Assembly: GCA_017656425.1 (NCBI GenBank)
Contig: JACDNV010000003.1
Location: 62,001 to 126,000, forward strand
Direction: 5' to 3'
DNA from: Candidatus Neomarinimicrobiota bacterium
GTDB taxonomy: Bacteria; Fidelibacterota; UBA2242; B5-G15
DNA: 64,000 bases
Each line of letters opens with the position of its first letter. The stretch's first letter is position 1. The translations under genes were made by a program, and so were the position numbers. The notes beneath the pieces are model-generated. The model did no database searches, was not told the DNA's origin, and was given only the letters and a program-made list of their open reading frames with translations. Shown here piece by piece: positions 7,788 to 17,292 of this stretch.

Positions 7788-10700
7788 ATGAGAAGTTCTT
7801 TATTGATAATACTCATAATCATAATTTCAACATCATTAGAAGCACAATACTTCGGGAAAAATAAAGTTACATATGAACAATTTCAATGGAAAATTTTGCA
7901 AACATCCCATTTTGATATTTACTTCTATGAAGGAGGAGAAAACTTAGCACACTTCGCAGCAAAAATCGCTGAGGAAGCTTACGATGATTACTCTACTATT
8001 CTGCGTTGGAAAATAAATAAAAGGATAGTACTAATAATATACAATTCCCATAGTGATTTCCAGCAGACAAATGTTACTCTTGAAACACTGACAGAGGGTA
8101 TTGCCGGTTTTACCGAATTATTCAAAAACAGAGCCGTTGTAGCTTATGACGGCTCCTATGATAACTTCAGACATGTAATAAGGCACGAACTCGTGCATGT
8201 ATTCATCAATGATTTAATTTACGGTGGCAATATTTCAAGTGTCGTTTCGGGAGCTGTAACCCTAAACATACCTTTGTGGATGCATGAAGGTTTAGCTGAA
8301 TTTATATCTATAGGATGGGACGATAAAGCCGATTTGATTCTAAGGGATCTTGTCATAAATAAACAGGTACCAAGATTTTCCAATCTCAATGGATATATGG
8401 CATATAAGGGGGGGCAATCTTTTTACTATTTTGTAACAGAGAGGTACGGACTTGAAAAAATAGGTGAATTATGGTCCAACATGAAAGGGAAAAAATCTGT
8501 TTCCCGAGGAATAAAAACAACCTTTGGAATCGAACCTGTAAAACTTGAGGAAAAGTGGCAGAAATGGCTAAAAAAGAAATTCTGGCCAGATTATCAGGAT
8601 AGATCAGACATTGAAGATATAGCAAAAAAACTCACTGATCATGAAAAAGTAAATAGTTACTATAATGTCAGTCCTGCAATTTCCCCAAATGGAAACATGA
8701 TTGCCTTTATGTCGGATAGGGATGGATACGCAGATATATTCCTGATATCAGCTCTCGATGGTAAAATGCTGAAAAAACTTGTAAAAGGGCAAAGAACTCC
8801 GGAACTCGAAGAATTAAAATGGTTAAATCCAAAACTCAGCTGGTCCCCTGACAACAAAAAAATAGTCCTTGCAGTAAAAAGCAAATTCCACGATGCTCTT
8901 CTTTTTGTCGATGTAAAAACAGGGAAACAGGAAAAAGTCACCTTCGATGAAGTTGATGAGATCTATACTGCCGATTGGTCGCCCGATGGTGAAAATATAG
9001 CTTTCATTGGTCTAAAAAATGATCGAACTGACCTTTATATCTATAGTATAAAAGATAAAAAACTCATAAGGTTAACAAATGACCAGTTCTCAGATTTTGA
9101 GCCAAGCTGGTCACCAGATGGAAAAAAAATTGCGTTTGTTTCTCAAAGAGGACTTTCTACTGATACTATAAAGTATGATAATGGCAACGTTGATTTTAAC
9201 TCCTTCAATTATGCTGAAAAAGACATTTTTATATATGATCTTGTGACTAAAAAAGTAGAAAGGGTAACGGACACTCCCTGGGACGAAGAGTCCCCAATCT
9301 GGGCAAACACCAAAAATGCAATAATCTATACATCTAACTATAATGGTATATCAAACATTTTCGTCATCAATCTTGATACAAAAGAGAAAAAAGCAATTAC
9401 AAATGTATCAACAGGAATATACCAAATTTCAATTTCTGATGATGATACCAAGCTATCATTTGCTGGATATTGTGATTTTGGCTGGGATATATACATTTAT
9501 AGTAACCCATTAGATAAACCTGATGTAAAGGAGAAAATTAAACCAACAATATTTGCTAAAGAATTCCTCAAAGACACTGATAAAAACATAAGATATTATC
9601 CAATTTTTAAACCATCCAAAAAGAAAACGGAGTTAAGTAAAACAAAGATAATCAAACGGGGGAAGGACTTTTCCAGATATATCTTCGCACCGGGATATGA
9701 GAACTGGCAAATACCACAAAGACAGGACTCAATTTATAACAAACAAAGTGAAGGAGAAATAAGCCAGGATTCAGTAAGAATTAAAGAATACAAGACTAAA
9801 TTCACTCTCGATCTTGTATACAGCTATTTCTCATATAGTTCTCTATGGGGATACAACGGCATAGCTGTTTTTGTAATAAGCGATATCCTCGGGAATAATA
9901 GGATAACTATAGCTACAGAGAACAATATTAATCTTAAAAACAGTGATTATTATATCGCTTATGATTATTTAGCTAAAAGAACAGACTATTCATTCTTGAT
10001 CTTTAACAATGCCGACTTTATATCAGTATCGTCCTATAGCTTGCCAGAACCACTACTCTACAGATTCAGAAACTACGGTGGCTACATAGCTGCTATATAC
10101 CCAAAGTCTATATATGAGAGGATTGAAATTTCTGTTTTATCATATAATGTAAAAGCTGAGGGTTTTGGATATTTTACAGGACAAAAATACTATGAGTATA
10201 ATATTAATACAATATTGCCAGGGATAAACTGGGTATATGATAATTCCCTCTGGAGTTACTTTTATCCTATCGATGGTTGGAGGATATGGGTAGGATTAAT
10301 TACAAGTCCAAAATATAAAAATACAAGTCTTTCCTTTACCACTGTAAAAGCTGATATTAGAAAGTATTTTAAGACAAGTTTTGAGTACTCTTTTGGCATA
10401 AGATTATCTATGGGAATGAGCAATGGAGAAAATCCTCAGAGGTTCTTTGTCGGTGGAGAAGAAAATTGGATGAATTACAGATTGAGCAGAAGACATAATT
10501 ATGGTAACCTGAGCGATTTATATTTTTCTGAGTTTATCACTCCATTAAGAGGGGCAAGGTATTACGAAAGAGAAGGTACGCGATTCTTTCTTATCAATGC
10601 TGAATTTCGATATCCCTTTATAAAATACCTGTCACTTGGCTGGCCACTCCCAATGACAATGGGTGGAATTCATGGAGTAACATTCCTCGACATTGGTTCT

Positions 10701-10901
10701 GCCTGGTATGGAAACGATTTTCATCCCTTTGGTAAAGACACTTATCGCGGATATTATATGGATGATCTTGTGATGGGAACAGGATTTGGAACACGTATAT
10801 ATGTAGGAATAGCTCTTTTGAAAATAGATGTTGCCTGGAGATATGATCTTGACAGGTGGTATAAACCGCTATGGATGTTTTCACTTGGTGTAGATTGGTA
10901 A
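7788..10901 (+). CDS. Envelope fusion protein: HExxH peptidase-like domain, TolB-type propeller and outer-membrane barrel
   Basis: The 1037-residue protein begins with a signal peptide (residues 1-19). An MA-clan peptidase-like domain follows, with H133-E-L-V-H137 and a downstream MHEGLAEF around E167, as in gluzincins. Residues about 285-560 contain PD40/TolB-type propeller blades (repeated SPDGKKIAF and SPDGENIAFI). The region from about 690 to the end has alternating aromatic strands and finishes in FSLGVDW, typical of an outer-membrane barrel resembling the Omp85/surface-antigen C-terminus. Similar fusions occur in FCB-type candidate phyla. I infer an outer-membrane protein with a periplasmic or surface protease. 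Substrate and orientation are unknown. It is likely transcribed with the M1 peptidase upstream. Confidence 0.8.
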   Translation: MRSSLLIILIIIISTSLEAQYFGKNKVTYEQFQWKILQTSHFDIYFYEGGENLAHFAAKIAEEAYDDYSTILRWKINKRIVLIIYNSHSDFQQTNVTLETLTEGIAGFTELFKNRAVVAYDGSYDNFRHVIRHELVHVFINDLIYGGNISSVVSGAVTLNIPLWMHEGLAEFISIGWDDKADLILRDLVINKQVPRFSNLNGYMAYKGGQSFYYFVTERYGLEKIGELWSNMKGKKSVSRGIKTTFGIEPVKLEEKWQKWLKKKFWPDYQDRSDIEDIAKKLTDHEKVNSYYNVSPAISPNGNMIAFMSDRDGYADIFLISALDGKMLKKLVKGQRTPELEELKWLNPKLSWSPDNKKIVLAVKSKFHDALLFVDVKTGKQEKVTFDEVDEIYTADWSPDGENIAFIGLKNDRTDLYIYSIKDKKLIRLTNDQFSDFEPSWSPDGKKIAFVSQRGLSTDTIKYDNGNVDFNSFNYAEKDIFIYDLVTKKVERVTDTPWDEESPIWANTKNAIIYTSNYNGISNIFVINLDTKEKKAITNVSTGIYQISISDDDTKLSFAGYCDFGWDIYIYSNPLDKPDVKEKIKPTIFAKEFLKDTDKNIRYYPIFKPSKKKTELSKTKIIKRGKDFSRYIFAPGYENWQIPQRQDSIYNKQSEGEISQDSVRIKEYKTKFTLDLVYSYFSYSSLWGYNGIAVFVISDILGNNRITIATENNINLKNSDYYIAYDYLAKRTDYSFLIFNNADFISVSSYSLPEPLLYRFRNYGGYIAAIYPKSIYERIEISVLSYNVKAEGFGYFTGQKYYEYNINTILPGINWVYDNSLWSYFYPIDGWRIWVGLITSPKYKNTSLSFTTVKADIRKYFKTSFEYSFGIRLSMGMSNGENPQRFFVGGEENWMNYRLSRRHNYGNLSDLYFSEFITPLRGARYYEREGTRFFLINAEFRYPFIKYLSLGWPLPMTMGGIHGVTFLDIGSAWYGNDFHPFGKDTYRGYYMDDLVMGTGFGTRIYVGIALLKIDVAWRYDLDRWYKPLWMFSLGVDW

Positions 10902-10905
10902 ATTT

Positions 10906-12261
10906 TTAATATAGAATAGATGTTGCTATTATAAAATATACCGAAGTCCCAACGATATCGCATATTGTTGTGATAAGAGGGGTGCTGGCTGTAGCTGGAT
11001 CTCTTTTTAGTTTTGTGAAAATAAAGGGTAGTGACATTCCCAATAAACTCCCAACAATAACATTTACCACCATTGTCAAAAAGACAATAATGGATATTTT
11101 TATACCACCTCTTGCAATACCAATAAAAAATATCCCAACTCCTGCCGTAATACCAAGAGCTATTGAAATCAACAATTCTTTGCCAATAAGTCTTGCCCAA
11201 TCATTTAATCTAACATTTCCTATTGCAAGCGCTCTCACCATTAGTGTGGAACTCTGAGACCCTGCATTCCCAGCCGTTGCAATTATAACTGGTAAAAATG
11301 TAACAAGAACCGCATATTTTGCAATTGTACCCTCAAAAAAACTAATCACTCCTCCTGAAAAAATATTCATAAATAAAAGAACAAGAAGCCATGGCATTCT
11401 ACCCCTATATAAGCTCCTAAAAGACATCTCTTTAATATTCGTAACGAGGTCTTCCTCCTCTGTAAGACCAACACCACCTAACTTCCTGAAATCCTCTGTA
11501 CTTTCTTCTTCCATAACATCTATAATATCATCAACGGTAACAATCCCAATTAAAACTCCATGTGAATCAGTAACAGGTAACGCAATAAGATCATATTGCT
11601 TAACTAACTGGACAGCCTTTTCCTGGTCTTCATATGCAGAAATGGATACAAAATGTCTATCCATTAACTTTTCAACTTTATCGTCAGGATTTGCTAAAAT
11701 AAATCTCCTGATCGGTATATCATCTATCAATTTCCCATTATCATCTATTACATAGACCATATCAATTGTCTCTGCATCTTTACCATTTTTACGGATATAA
11801 TCCATAGCCTCCTTAACTGTCCAGTAAGGCTTTACAGCTACATATTCTGGTGTTATTAATCTTCCCACAGTATTTTCGGGATATGCAAGAATTTGAAGAG
11901 TTTCTTTCCTCTCTTCTGGCGGGAGTAACTCAAGCAACATTTTAGTAATATTTCCTGGCAACTCCTCAAAAAGCTCTGTCCTTTCATCAGGCTCAAGCTC
12001 CAGTATCAGGTCCCGAATCTGCCTTTCGTTCAATTTTTTAAGAATAGCTTCCTGCTTAGAATGCTCCATTTCTGTAAATGTATCGCCAGCTTGTTCTCGT
12101 GATAATAACAAGAATAAAATGCCTGCCTCCTCGTCAGACAGCCCTTCAAGAAGATCAGCTATATCTGATGGGTGACAATCCTTCAGAAACTCCTTAAGAC
12201 TTCTGAAGTCCTTATCTTTAATTAATTCTCTTATTTCCGGAATAACAAGCTCCCTAAACAT
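10906..12261 (-). CDS. mgtE: Magnesium transporter MgtE
   Basis: This 451-residue inner-membrane Mg2+ channel has an acidic N-terminal superhelical domain (about 1-130, with SDIADLLEGLS and ELEPDERTELFEELP). Two CBS domains follow (about 135-255; GIVTVDDIIDVMEEE). The pore domain of five membrane spans occupies about 285-451 and contains AGNAGSQSS, part of the conserved pore helix. The family gates by Mg2+ bound between the N and CBS domains. It converges on the barrel fusion gene with only four bases between the stops. No M-box riboswitch is visible upstream; the lipoprotein gene's end is at 12294. Confidence 0.95.
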   Translation of the reverse strand: MFRELVIPEIRELIKDKDFRSLKEFLKDCHPSDIADLLEGLSDEEAGILFLLLSREQAGDTFTEMEHSKQEAILKKLNERQIRDLILELEPDERTELFEELPGNITKMLLELLPPEERKETLQILAYPENTVGRLITPEYVAVKPYWTVKEAMDYIRKNGKDAETIDMVYVIDDNGKLIDDIPIRRFILANPDDKVEKLMDRHFVSISAYEDQEKAVQLVKQYDLIALPVTDSHGVLIGIVTVDDIIDVMEEESTEDFRKLGGVGLTEEEDLVTNIKEMSFRSLYRGRMPWLLVLLFMNIFSGGVISFFEGTIAKYAVLVTFLPVIIATAGNAGSQSSTLMVRALAIGNVRLNDWARLIGKELLISIALGITAGVGIFFIGIARGGIKISIIVFLTMVVNVIVGSLLGMSLPFIFTKLKRDPATASTPLITTICDIVGTSVYFIIATSILY

Positions 12262-12293
12262 TGTTCAAATAAATCTTTTAATAAAACTATGTA

Positions 12294-14327
12294 TTATTTA
12301 TCAATCATTTCATACCTCTCAAGTACATAATGAGCTCTATTTAGTAGAGATTTTGGAGATATCGAACTTCCTACTGCCTCTTTCATCCATTGATCAGGGG
12401 TTACTTCTCCAATTTTACACATTCTCAACATTTCTTCGCCAACGATTTTACCCTTCATATAATCTTCTATTTGGAACTGAATAATATGACCAATAGGATA
12501 ATCCGGAAGATATAAACCTGCGTCTATCATGTGTGAATATATCGCAAGAATAGGTTCATCTTTTATTCCAAAAACAGGATAAAAATATTTATTCCATACT
12601 TCCTTAGAAATCTTTATAACGGCATTTTTTAACTCCTCCGTTGTAGCATCCGGGTTATTATACATCCATTTCCAGACACCAATATCAACAAGTGATACAC
12701 CAGCAATCTCACATACGGACCATAGCTGATGTAAGATATTCAAATCCCCCTGATCAGAATCGTCTAAACCTAATAATTGTAAATCTCTTTTTTGAAATAA
12801 AAATGCAAACGCTTCTGTGAATGCAGTATTAGGAACACCATGAAGAAAATAATAGTCAATCATATTCAACGATATTACCTGCTCTGTGTTATGACCAAGT
12901 TCATGAATCGCAATGTTATATGCCTTATAATCCATACCTTCCTCAGAAAACCTTGTACGGAGATGTGCTTTATCGTCCCTTCTTTCTGCACCCATCGCAT
13001 GTCCGGCTCCTCTTGCAGGATCAACTTCTATTTTACTTGCAATAAATGTTGCTATATCTTTATCAAAACCAAGCTTCATTAAAATGCTAGGAATATCTTT
13101 CTCAAATGCTTCTATATCAGGACATCTCTCTTTTACTAACCTGTCAAGTTCTTCCTGTTTGTATTTACTCTGTCCCCTTAACCCTGTATACCATATATCA
13201 AAAGGTTCCAGTTTTCTTCCCAGCTTTTTCTCAATTATCTTTGCAGTTCTTCTGAATTCATCTGACGACAATAGCTCATCTAACATTTTTACTACTGTGT
13301 CCTCAGGTATTTCTCGATCTAGATTAAATCTTCTATCAATAAAGGTAGGATAAGATGGATAATATTGATCCATCCTTTTCTCAGCATTAAAAATAGCGAG
13401 TAAATGCTTATATCGTGTATTAGGTTCTGGAGTATTATCAGCATTTTTCCCTATTACCTGGTTTGAATAAACCTTCCAATCAACATCAGGGTTATTAATT
13501 ACCACTTTCGGGATCTCTTGATAAATAATCTTCTTCATTACTTCATAAATCATTTTCTGCTTTTCGAACCCATCAGGTTCTTTATAGAGTTGTTTCAACT
13601 CATCTCGTAAGCCCCAGTGGGATATTAATTTTAATCCTTTCGGAAACAATCTTTTGCCGTCCTCTGTTAGCAAATTGTGCATATAGATATTGTAGTTGCT
13701 TATGTAATTATCAGCTTTCAAAAAAGCTTCATGAACTTCCTGCTGTACTTCCGAGGGAACTCTGGATATTACAGTTTGTGCTAATCTCACCTCTGCCCAC
13801 TTCTTTCTATCCCATTCTCCACCATAACGTAGACATTCCTGTAAGGTTTTCTTTTCCCAGTTCAAAAGTATGAAAAAAGCCAATTTACTCTTAAATAAAT
13901 CCTCCTGGAGGTGGGATGATAGATTAAAACTCGCAATCATAAGATCAACGGGATAGATAGGACCCACATCAACATGAATATTCCACTGCAGTTCTCTTTC
14001 CATCTGTAATAGCAAACCGTTTATTGTTTCAAAAGCCGATTCTATTCGCATAAAACTGCTATCTAGCCTTTTTTTATCTGCTATAAAACTATTCATACAA
14101 AAATTTTCAAAGTCTTTCAAACTTCCATCTTCTTCAGACCAGAATTTTCTAACCTGCTCCACCCCAATTTTTATACGATCAGACGCCTGAATCCCAAACT
14201 TTTCAATCATTTTATCGACTACTTTTTTTGCCTCCTCCTGACCAATCATATATCCCTCTTCTTTTTCCATACAAGAATAACCGAAAATTATAATAGCTAA
14301 AGATAAAAATGTAAACACTCTCCTCAT
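12294..14327 (-). CDS. Zinc-peptidase-like lipoprotein (HExxH), family not recognised
   Basis: The 677-residue protein starts with a signal peptide and lipobox (FGYSC, Cys19), so it should be an envelope lipoprotein. A gluzincin-type site is visible: H475-E476-L-G-H479 with a candidate third ligand E505 (TEAFAF), 26 residues after the second His. The rest is strongly helical. The spacing resembles M2/M3/M32-type oligopeptidases (HExxH in a helical bundle), but I cannot place it in one of them. An exported oligopeptidase or carboxypeptidase role is inferred. It lies upstream of mgtE and downstream of the LemA/TPM operon on the same strand. Confidence 0.65.
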   Translation of the reverse strand: MRRVFTFLSLAIIIFGYSCMEKEEGYMIGQEEAKKVVDKMIEKFGIQASDRIKIGVEQVRKFWSEEDGSLKDFENFCMNSFIADKKRLDSSFMRIESAFETINGLLLQMERELQWNIHVDVGPIYPVDLMIASFNLSSHLQEDLFKSKLAFFILLNWEKKTLQECLRYGGEWDRKKWAEVRLAQTVISRVPSEVQQEVHEAFLKADNYISNYNIYMHNLLTEDGKRLFPKGLKLISHWGLRDELKQLYKEPDGFEKQKMIYEVMKKIIYQEIPKVVINNPDVDWKVYSNQVIGKNADNTPEPNTRYKHLLAIFNAEKRMDQYYPSYPTFIDRRFNLDREIPEDTVVKMLDELLSSDEFRRTAKIIEKKLGRKLEPFDIWYTGLRGQSKYKQEELDRLVKERCPDIEAFEKDIPSILMKLGFDKDIATFIASKIEVDPARGAGHAMGAERRDDKAHLRTRFSEEGMDYKAYNIAIHELGHNTEQVISLNMIDYYFLHGVPNTAFTEAFAFLFQKRDLQLLGLDDSDQGDLNILHQLWSVCEIAGVSLVDIGVWKWMYNNPDATTEELKNAVIKISKEVWNKYFYPVFGIKDEPILAIYSHMIDAGLYLPDYPIGHIIQFQIEDYMKGKIVGEEMLRMCKIGEVTPDQWMKEAVGSSISPKSLLNRAHYVLERYEMIDK

Positions 14328-14347
14328 AAAAGCTTCCTTTTGATCTA

Positions 14348-14809
14348 CTACATTACACTTACCTCATCAGACAATTCATTTATATCATCAGGTTTTCGTG
14401 GAAAATACCTCGAAAGTACCTTACCCATTTTTTTAACTACTTTTACAACACCTTCCATATATTTGCCTTGTTTGAAATAACTTGTTAATTCTGAGGCAAT
14501 ATTGTCCCAGACCTCCTGATTAACCTTTTCATTTATACCGCTATCAGCCAGTATCTGGAATTTTCTCTCATTTAATAAAATGAACAGTAAAATCCCTGTC
14601 CTATCTCTGGTCTTATCCATACCAAGCCGATAAAATTCATATAATGCAAGCTCAAAAATATTTTTCTTCCTGAGGCGCCAGGGCTTCTTATTGTAAATAC
14701 TTACTCTGATCTCACCTGAAGTGTTTTTCTCAACCTCCGTACAAGTACGTGCAATTTTTTCTAAGTCTTCTTTTTTGAAATATTTATCTATTAGTGCCAT
14801 ATCTATCAC
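14348..14809 (-). CDS. TPM-domain protein, cytosolic form
   Basis: The 153-residue protein has a TPM (TLP18.3/Psb32/MOLO-1) fold: GEIRVSIY, then RTGILLFILLNERKFQILADSGINEKV. It has no signal peptide or membrane span. It starts at GTG 14809, overlapping the stop of the larger TPM gene by four bases (GTGA). An in-frame ATG at 14800 is also possible, with GGTGAT upstream. In many genomes a short TPM protein follows the LemA and long TPM genes, as here. The function of the trio is poorly defined; a membrane-stress or assembly role is inferred from the family. Confidence 0.8.
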   Translation of the reverse strand: MIDMALIDKYFKKEDLEKIARTCTEVEKNTSGEIRVSIYNKKPWRLRKKNIFELALYEFYRLGMDKTRDRTGILLFILLNERKFQILADSGINEKVNQEVWDNIASELTSYFKQGKYMEGVVKVVKKMGKVLSRYFPRKPDDINELSDEVSVM

Positions 14810-15519
14810 CAGCCACCTGAGGCACCACCTCCTCCAAATCCGCCTCCACCACCAGAGAATCCACCGAAACCTCCTCCAGAACTTCCTCTAAAAAATGATC
14901 CAAGACCTACTCCTGCCCAGAACCATCCCATTCGTCTGCGTCCAGGAAGTAGGAAAAGAATCATTAAAATTATAAAAGTTATAAGTGAGCCTATTGATTT
15001 ACCTACTTCTTTTTCAGAAATCTCCCTCTCAGGCTCTGCGAAAAACTCTCCTCTTATAGCACCAATTATTCCATCTATTCCAGCACTTATACCCTCATAA
15101 TACAATCCTTTCTTAAAATATGGAGCAATTTGAGTTCTTATAATATTAAATGCAACTATATCAGGTAAAGAACCCTCAAGCCCATAACCAACCTCAATCC
15201 TTATTTTTCTTTCTGCTATAGATATAAGAAGTAGGACACCATTATCTCTGCCTTCCGCACCAAGCTTCCACTTTTCTGCCACTCTTATTGAAAAGTCCTC
15301 AAGTGACTCCTCTTTAAGTGATGGGATTATCAAAACTGCTATCTGATTCGTTGTTTGCTTTTCGAATAGATACAGCTTTTCCTCAAGTCTGTAAACCTGG
15401 CTTGGAGTTAGTACCCCGGCCAGATCCATAACTCTACCTTTAAGTGGTGGTATTTCAAGAGAGTATAAATTAACTGCAAGGACAAATATTACCGTCAGGA
15501 ATAGTAAAAGATTTCTCAT
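14806..15519 (-). CDS. TPM-domain membrane protein with Gly-rich tail (YgcG family)
   Basis: This protein has 237 residues. After a signal peptide (about 1-20) comes a TPM domain outside the membrane (about 25-155; VMDLAGVLTP, QIAVLIIPSL, GVLLLISIAERKIRIEVGYGLEG). One transmembrane helix follows (SLITFIILMILFLLPG) and then a tail of Gly, Ser and Phe (GGGFGGFSGGGG). This layout is standard for YgcG proteins. The start ATG directly abuts the LemA stop (TAAATG), so the two are translationally coupled. Substrate unknown. Confidence 0.88.
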   Translation of the reverse strand: MRNLLLFLTVIFVLAVNLYSLEIPPLKGRVMDLAGVLTPSQVYRLEEKLYLFEKQTTNQIAVLIIPSLKEESLEDFSIRVAEKWKLGAEGRDNGVLLLISIAERKIRIEVGYGLEGSLPDIVAFNIIRTQIAPYFKKGLYYEGISAGIDGIIGAIRGEFFAEPEREISEKEVGKSIGSLITFIILMILFLLPGRRRMGWFWAGVGLGSFFRGSSGGGFGGFSGGGGGFGGGGASGGW

Positions 15520-16113
15520 TTAAAACTGTACCTTCGGCGCTTTTTCAGCACCCTGTTCTGCTTTAAAGTATGCTTTTCTTTCAAATCCAAAAAGTCCAGC
15601 TATAATATTGGTCGGGAACCTACGGATTCTCGTATTATATCTTCTCACCACTTCATTAAATCTCCTTCTTTCAACAGCAATCCTGTTCTCAGTCCCTTCC
15701 AATTGTGCCTGCAGAGAAAGGAAATTCTCATTAGCTTTTAGCTGCGGGTAGTTCTCTGCTACTGCCAAAAGTCTCGCAAGAGCTGAACTTAGCTCCCCTT
15801 GAACTTGCTGGAACTTATTGAATGCCTCTGGATTATCCAATATTTCCGGTGATAATGTTATCTGTGTTGCTTTTGCTCGAGCCTCAGTAACCGCTTGAAA
15901 TGTCTCCCTTTCATGCTTTGCATAGCCCTTTACGACCTCAACCAGATTCGGAATCAGATCTGCTCTTCTCTGGTACTGATTGCTCACCTGTGCCCATGCA
16001 CTATTTACTTCCTCCTCCAGTCTTACCAGAGAATTATAACCCCCAATAAAATAAAAAATCAGAAATACTATTATTACTCCGATAATTAATAGATTTAACC
16101 TGCCTGACCTCAT
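15520..16113 (-). CDS. lemA: LemA family membrane protein
   Basis: The 197-residue protein has an N-terminal membrane helix (LLIIGVIIVFLIFYFIGGYN), then a long helical bundle with the LemA signatures WAQVSNQYQRRADLIPNLVEVVKGYA and RRFNEVVRRYN (split here by type), and FPTNIIAGLFGF near the end. LemA proteins place most of the chain outside the cytoplasm. The ATG at 16113 is clear: GGAGGT lies just upstream, and ATGA overlaps the stop of the aminotransferase gene. A longer frame to 16143 exists but is unlikely. It is first of a LemA-TPM-TPM operon. Confidence 0.92.
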   Translation of the reverse strand: MRSGRLNLLIIGVIIVFLIFYFIGGYNSLVRLEEEVNSAWAQVSNQYQRRADLIPNLVEVVKGYAKHERETFQAVTEARAKATQITLSPEILDNPEAFNKFQQVQGELSSALARLLAVAENYPQLKANENFLSLQAQLEGTENRIAVERRRFNEVVRRYNTRIRRFPTNIIAGLFGFERKAYFKAEQGAEKAPKVQF

Positions 16114-17261
16114 GTTACCTCCAATTTTAAAAATTCTTTGCAAACCTCTAAAAATTTATTTATCTCGCCAATTGTATTATAAAAATGAGGAGATACTCTT
16201 ATCACACCTTCCCTCATACTAACTTCAATATTATTTTTCCTAAGGTAGCTTATCAATAATTCGGATTTTCTTTTCTCATGTGGATAAAAAGAAACTATCC
16301 CGGATCGGACGTTTCTATCCATGTTGGAATTTAATTTTAAACCTTCTCTACAGAAATTATCATAGATCAAATCAATTAGTGCCATAACATAATTATAAAT
16401 ATTATCAATTCCAACCTCTAATAATAGTTCCAGAGACGCAACACCACCCACAATTCCAGCACTGTTAAAACTTCCCAATTCATATCTCCTCGCACTTTCT
16501 GTCAGCTTTTGATTGTAGTTTAAAAAATCCTCAGGATCTTTGACCGATGTCCAGCCCACAAACTTCTGCTTTATAATCCCCTGTAACCTTTCACTCGCAT
16601 ACAAAAATCCGACACCCTGTGGACACAATAACCATTTATGACCACCACATGCCAAGGCATCTATTTTTGCCTCTTCTACATCAACAGGTATTACACCTAC
16701 TCCCTGTATCCCATCAACAAAAAATATAATATCATTATTATGACATATTTCACCTATTTCTTTTAAATTAATACGGTAACCTGTTATAAAATCCACAAAA
16801 CTTGCACTTAACATTTTCGTTCTTTCAGTGATATTTTTACTTAAAACTTCTTGTGTCAATCCTCCCTCAGGTTTTGGCAAAAATTTTACTTTCACACCCT
16901 TTTCTCTCAAATTTAAAAAAGGATATACATTTGCCGGAAATTCCCTCTCTGGAATAAGAATTTCATCTCCTTCATGCCAATCCAAGCCAGATGCAATTGT
17001 ATTTATCCCCTGACTGGTGTTTTGTAAGATAGCGACTCTATCGGGTTGTGAGTTTATAATTTTGCCAAATAAATATCTCAGCCTGTCCTTTTTCCCTAGT
17101 ATCCATTCCCAATTGTTTATCTTGCTACACTGTCTTTGCTTTAAGTATTCATTGATTGCAGATACTGTACTGTCAGGCAGAGGGCCAGTCGCTGCATTAT
17201 TCAAGTATATTAACTCATCACAAAGGCTAAATTTATTCCTTATATAATTTATATCGAACAT
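16110..17261 (-). CDS. Class V aminotransferase-fold PLP enzyme
   Basis: This 383-residue cytosolic enzyme resembles cysteine desulfurases and isopenicillin-N epimerase-like proteins. The cofactor site is visible: FVDGIQGVGV with D183, and GGHKWLL with the Schiff-base lysine K209. N-terminal YLNNAATGPLP is the usual family start. There is no obvious catalytic Cys loop of NifS/IscS, so desulfurase activity is uncertain, and substrate specificity cannot be inferred. It overlaps lemA by four bases, which suggests cotranscription but probably not a shared function. Confidence 0.8.
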   Translation of the reverse strand: MFDINYIRNKFSLCDELIYLNNAATGPLPDSTVSAINEYLKQRQCSKINNWEWILGKKDRLRYLFGKIINSQPDRVAILQNTSQGINTIASGLDWHEGDEILIPEREFPANVYPFLNLREKGVKVKFLPKPEGGLTQEVLSKNITERTKMLSASFVDFITGYRINLKEIGEICHNNDIIFFVDGIQGVGVIPVDVEEAKIDALACGGHKWLLCPQGVGFLYASERLQGIIKQKFVGWTSVKDPEDFLNYNQKLTESARRYELGSFNSAGIVGGVASLELLLEVGIDNIYNYVMALIDLIYDNFCREGLKLNSNMDRNVRSGIVSFYPHEKRKSELLISYLRKNNIEVSMREGVIRVSPHFYNTIGEINKFLEVCKEFLKLEVT

Positions 17262-17292
17262 GCTAACAACTATCTGTAATTTTGCTAACTTC

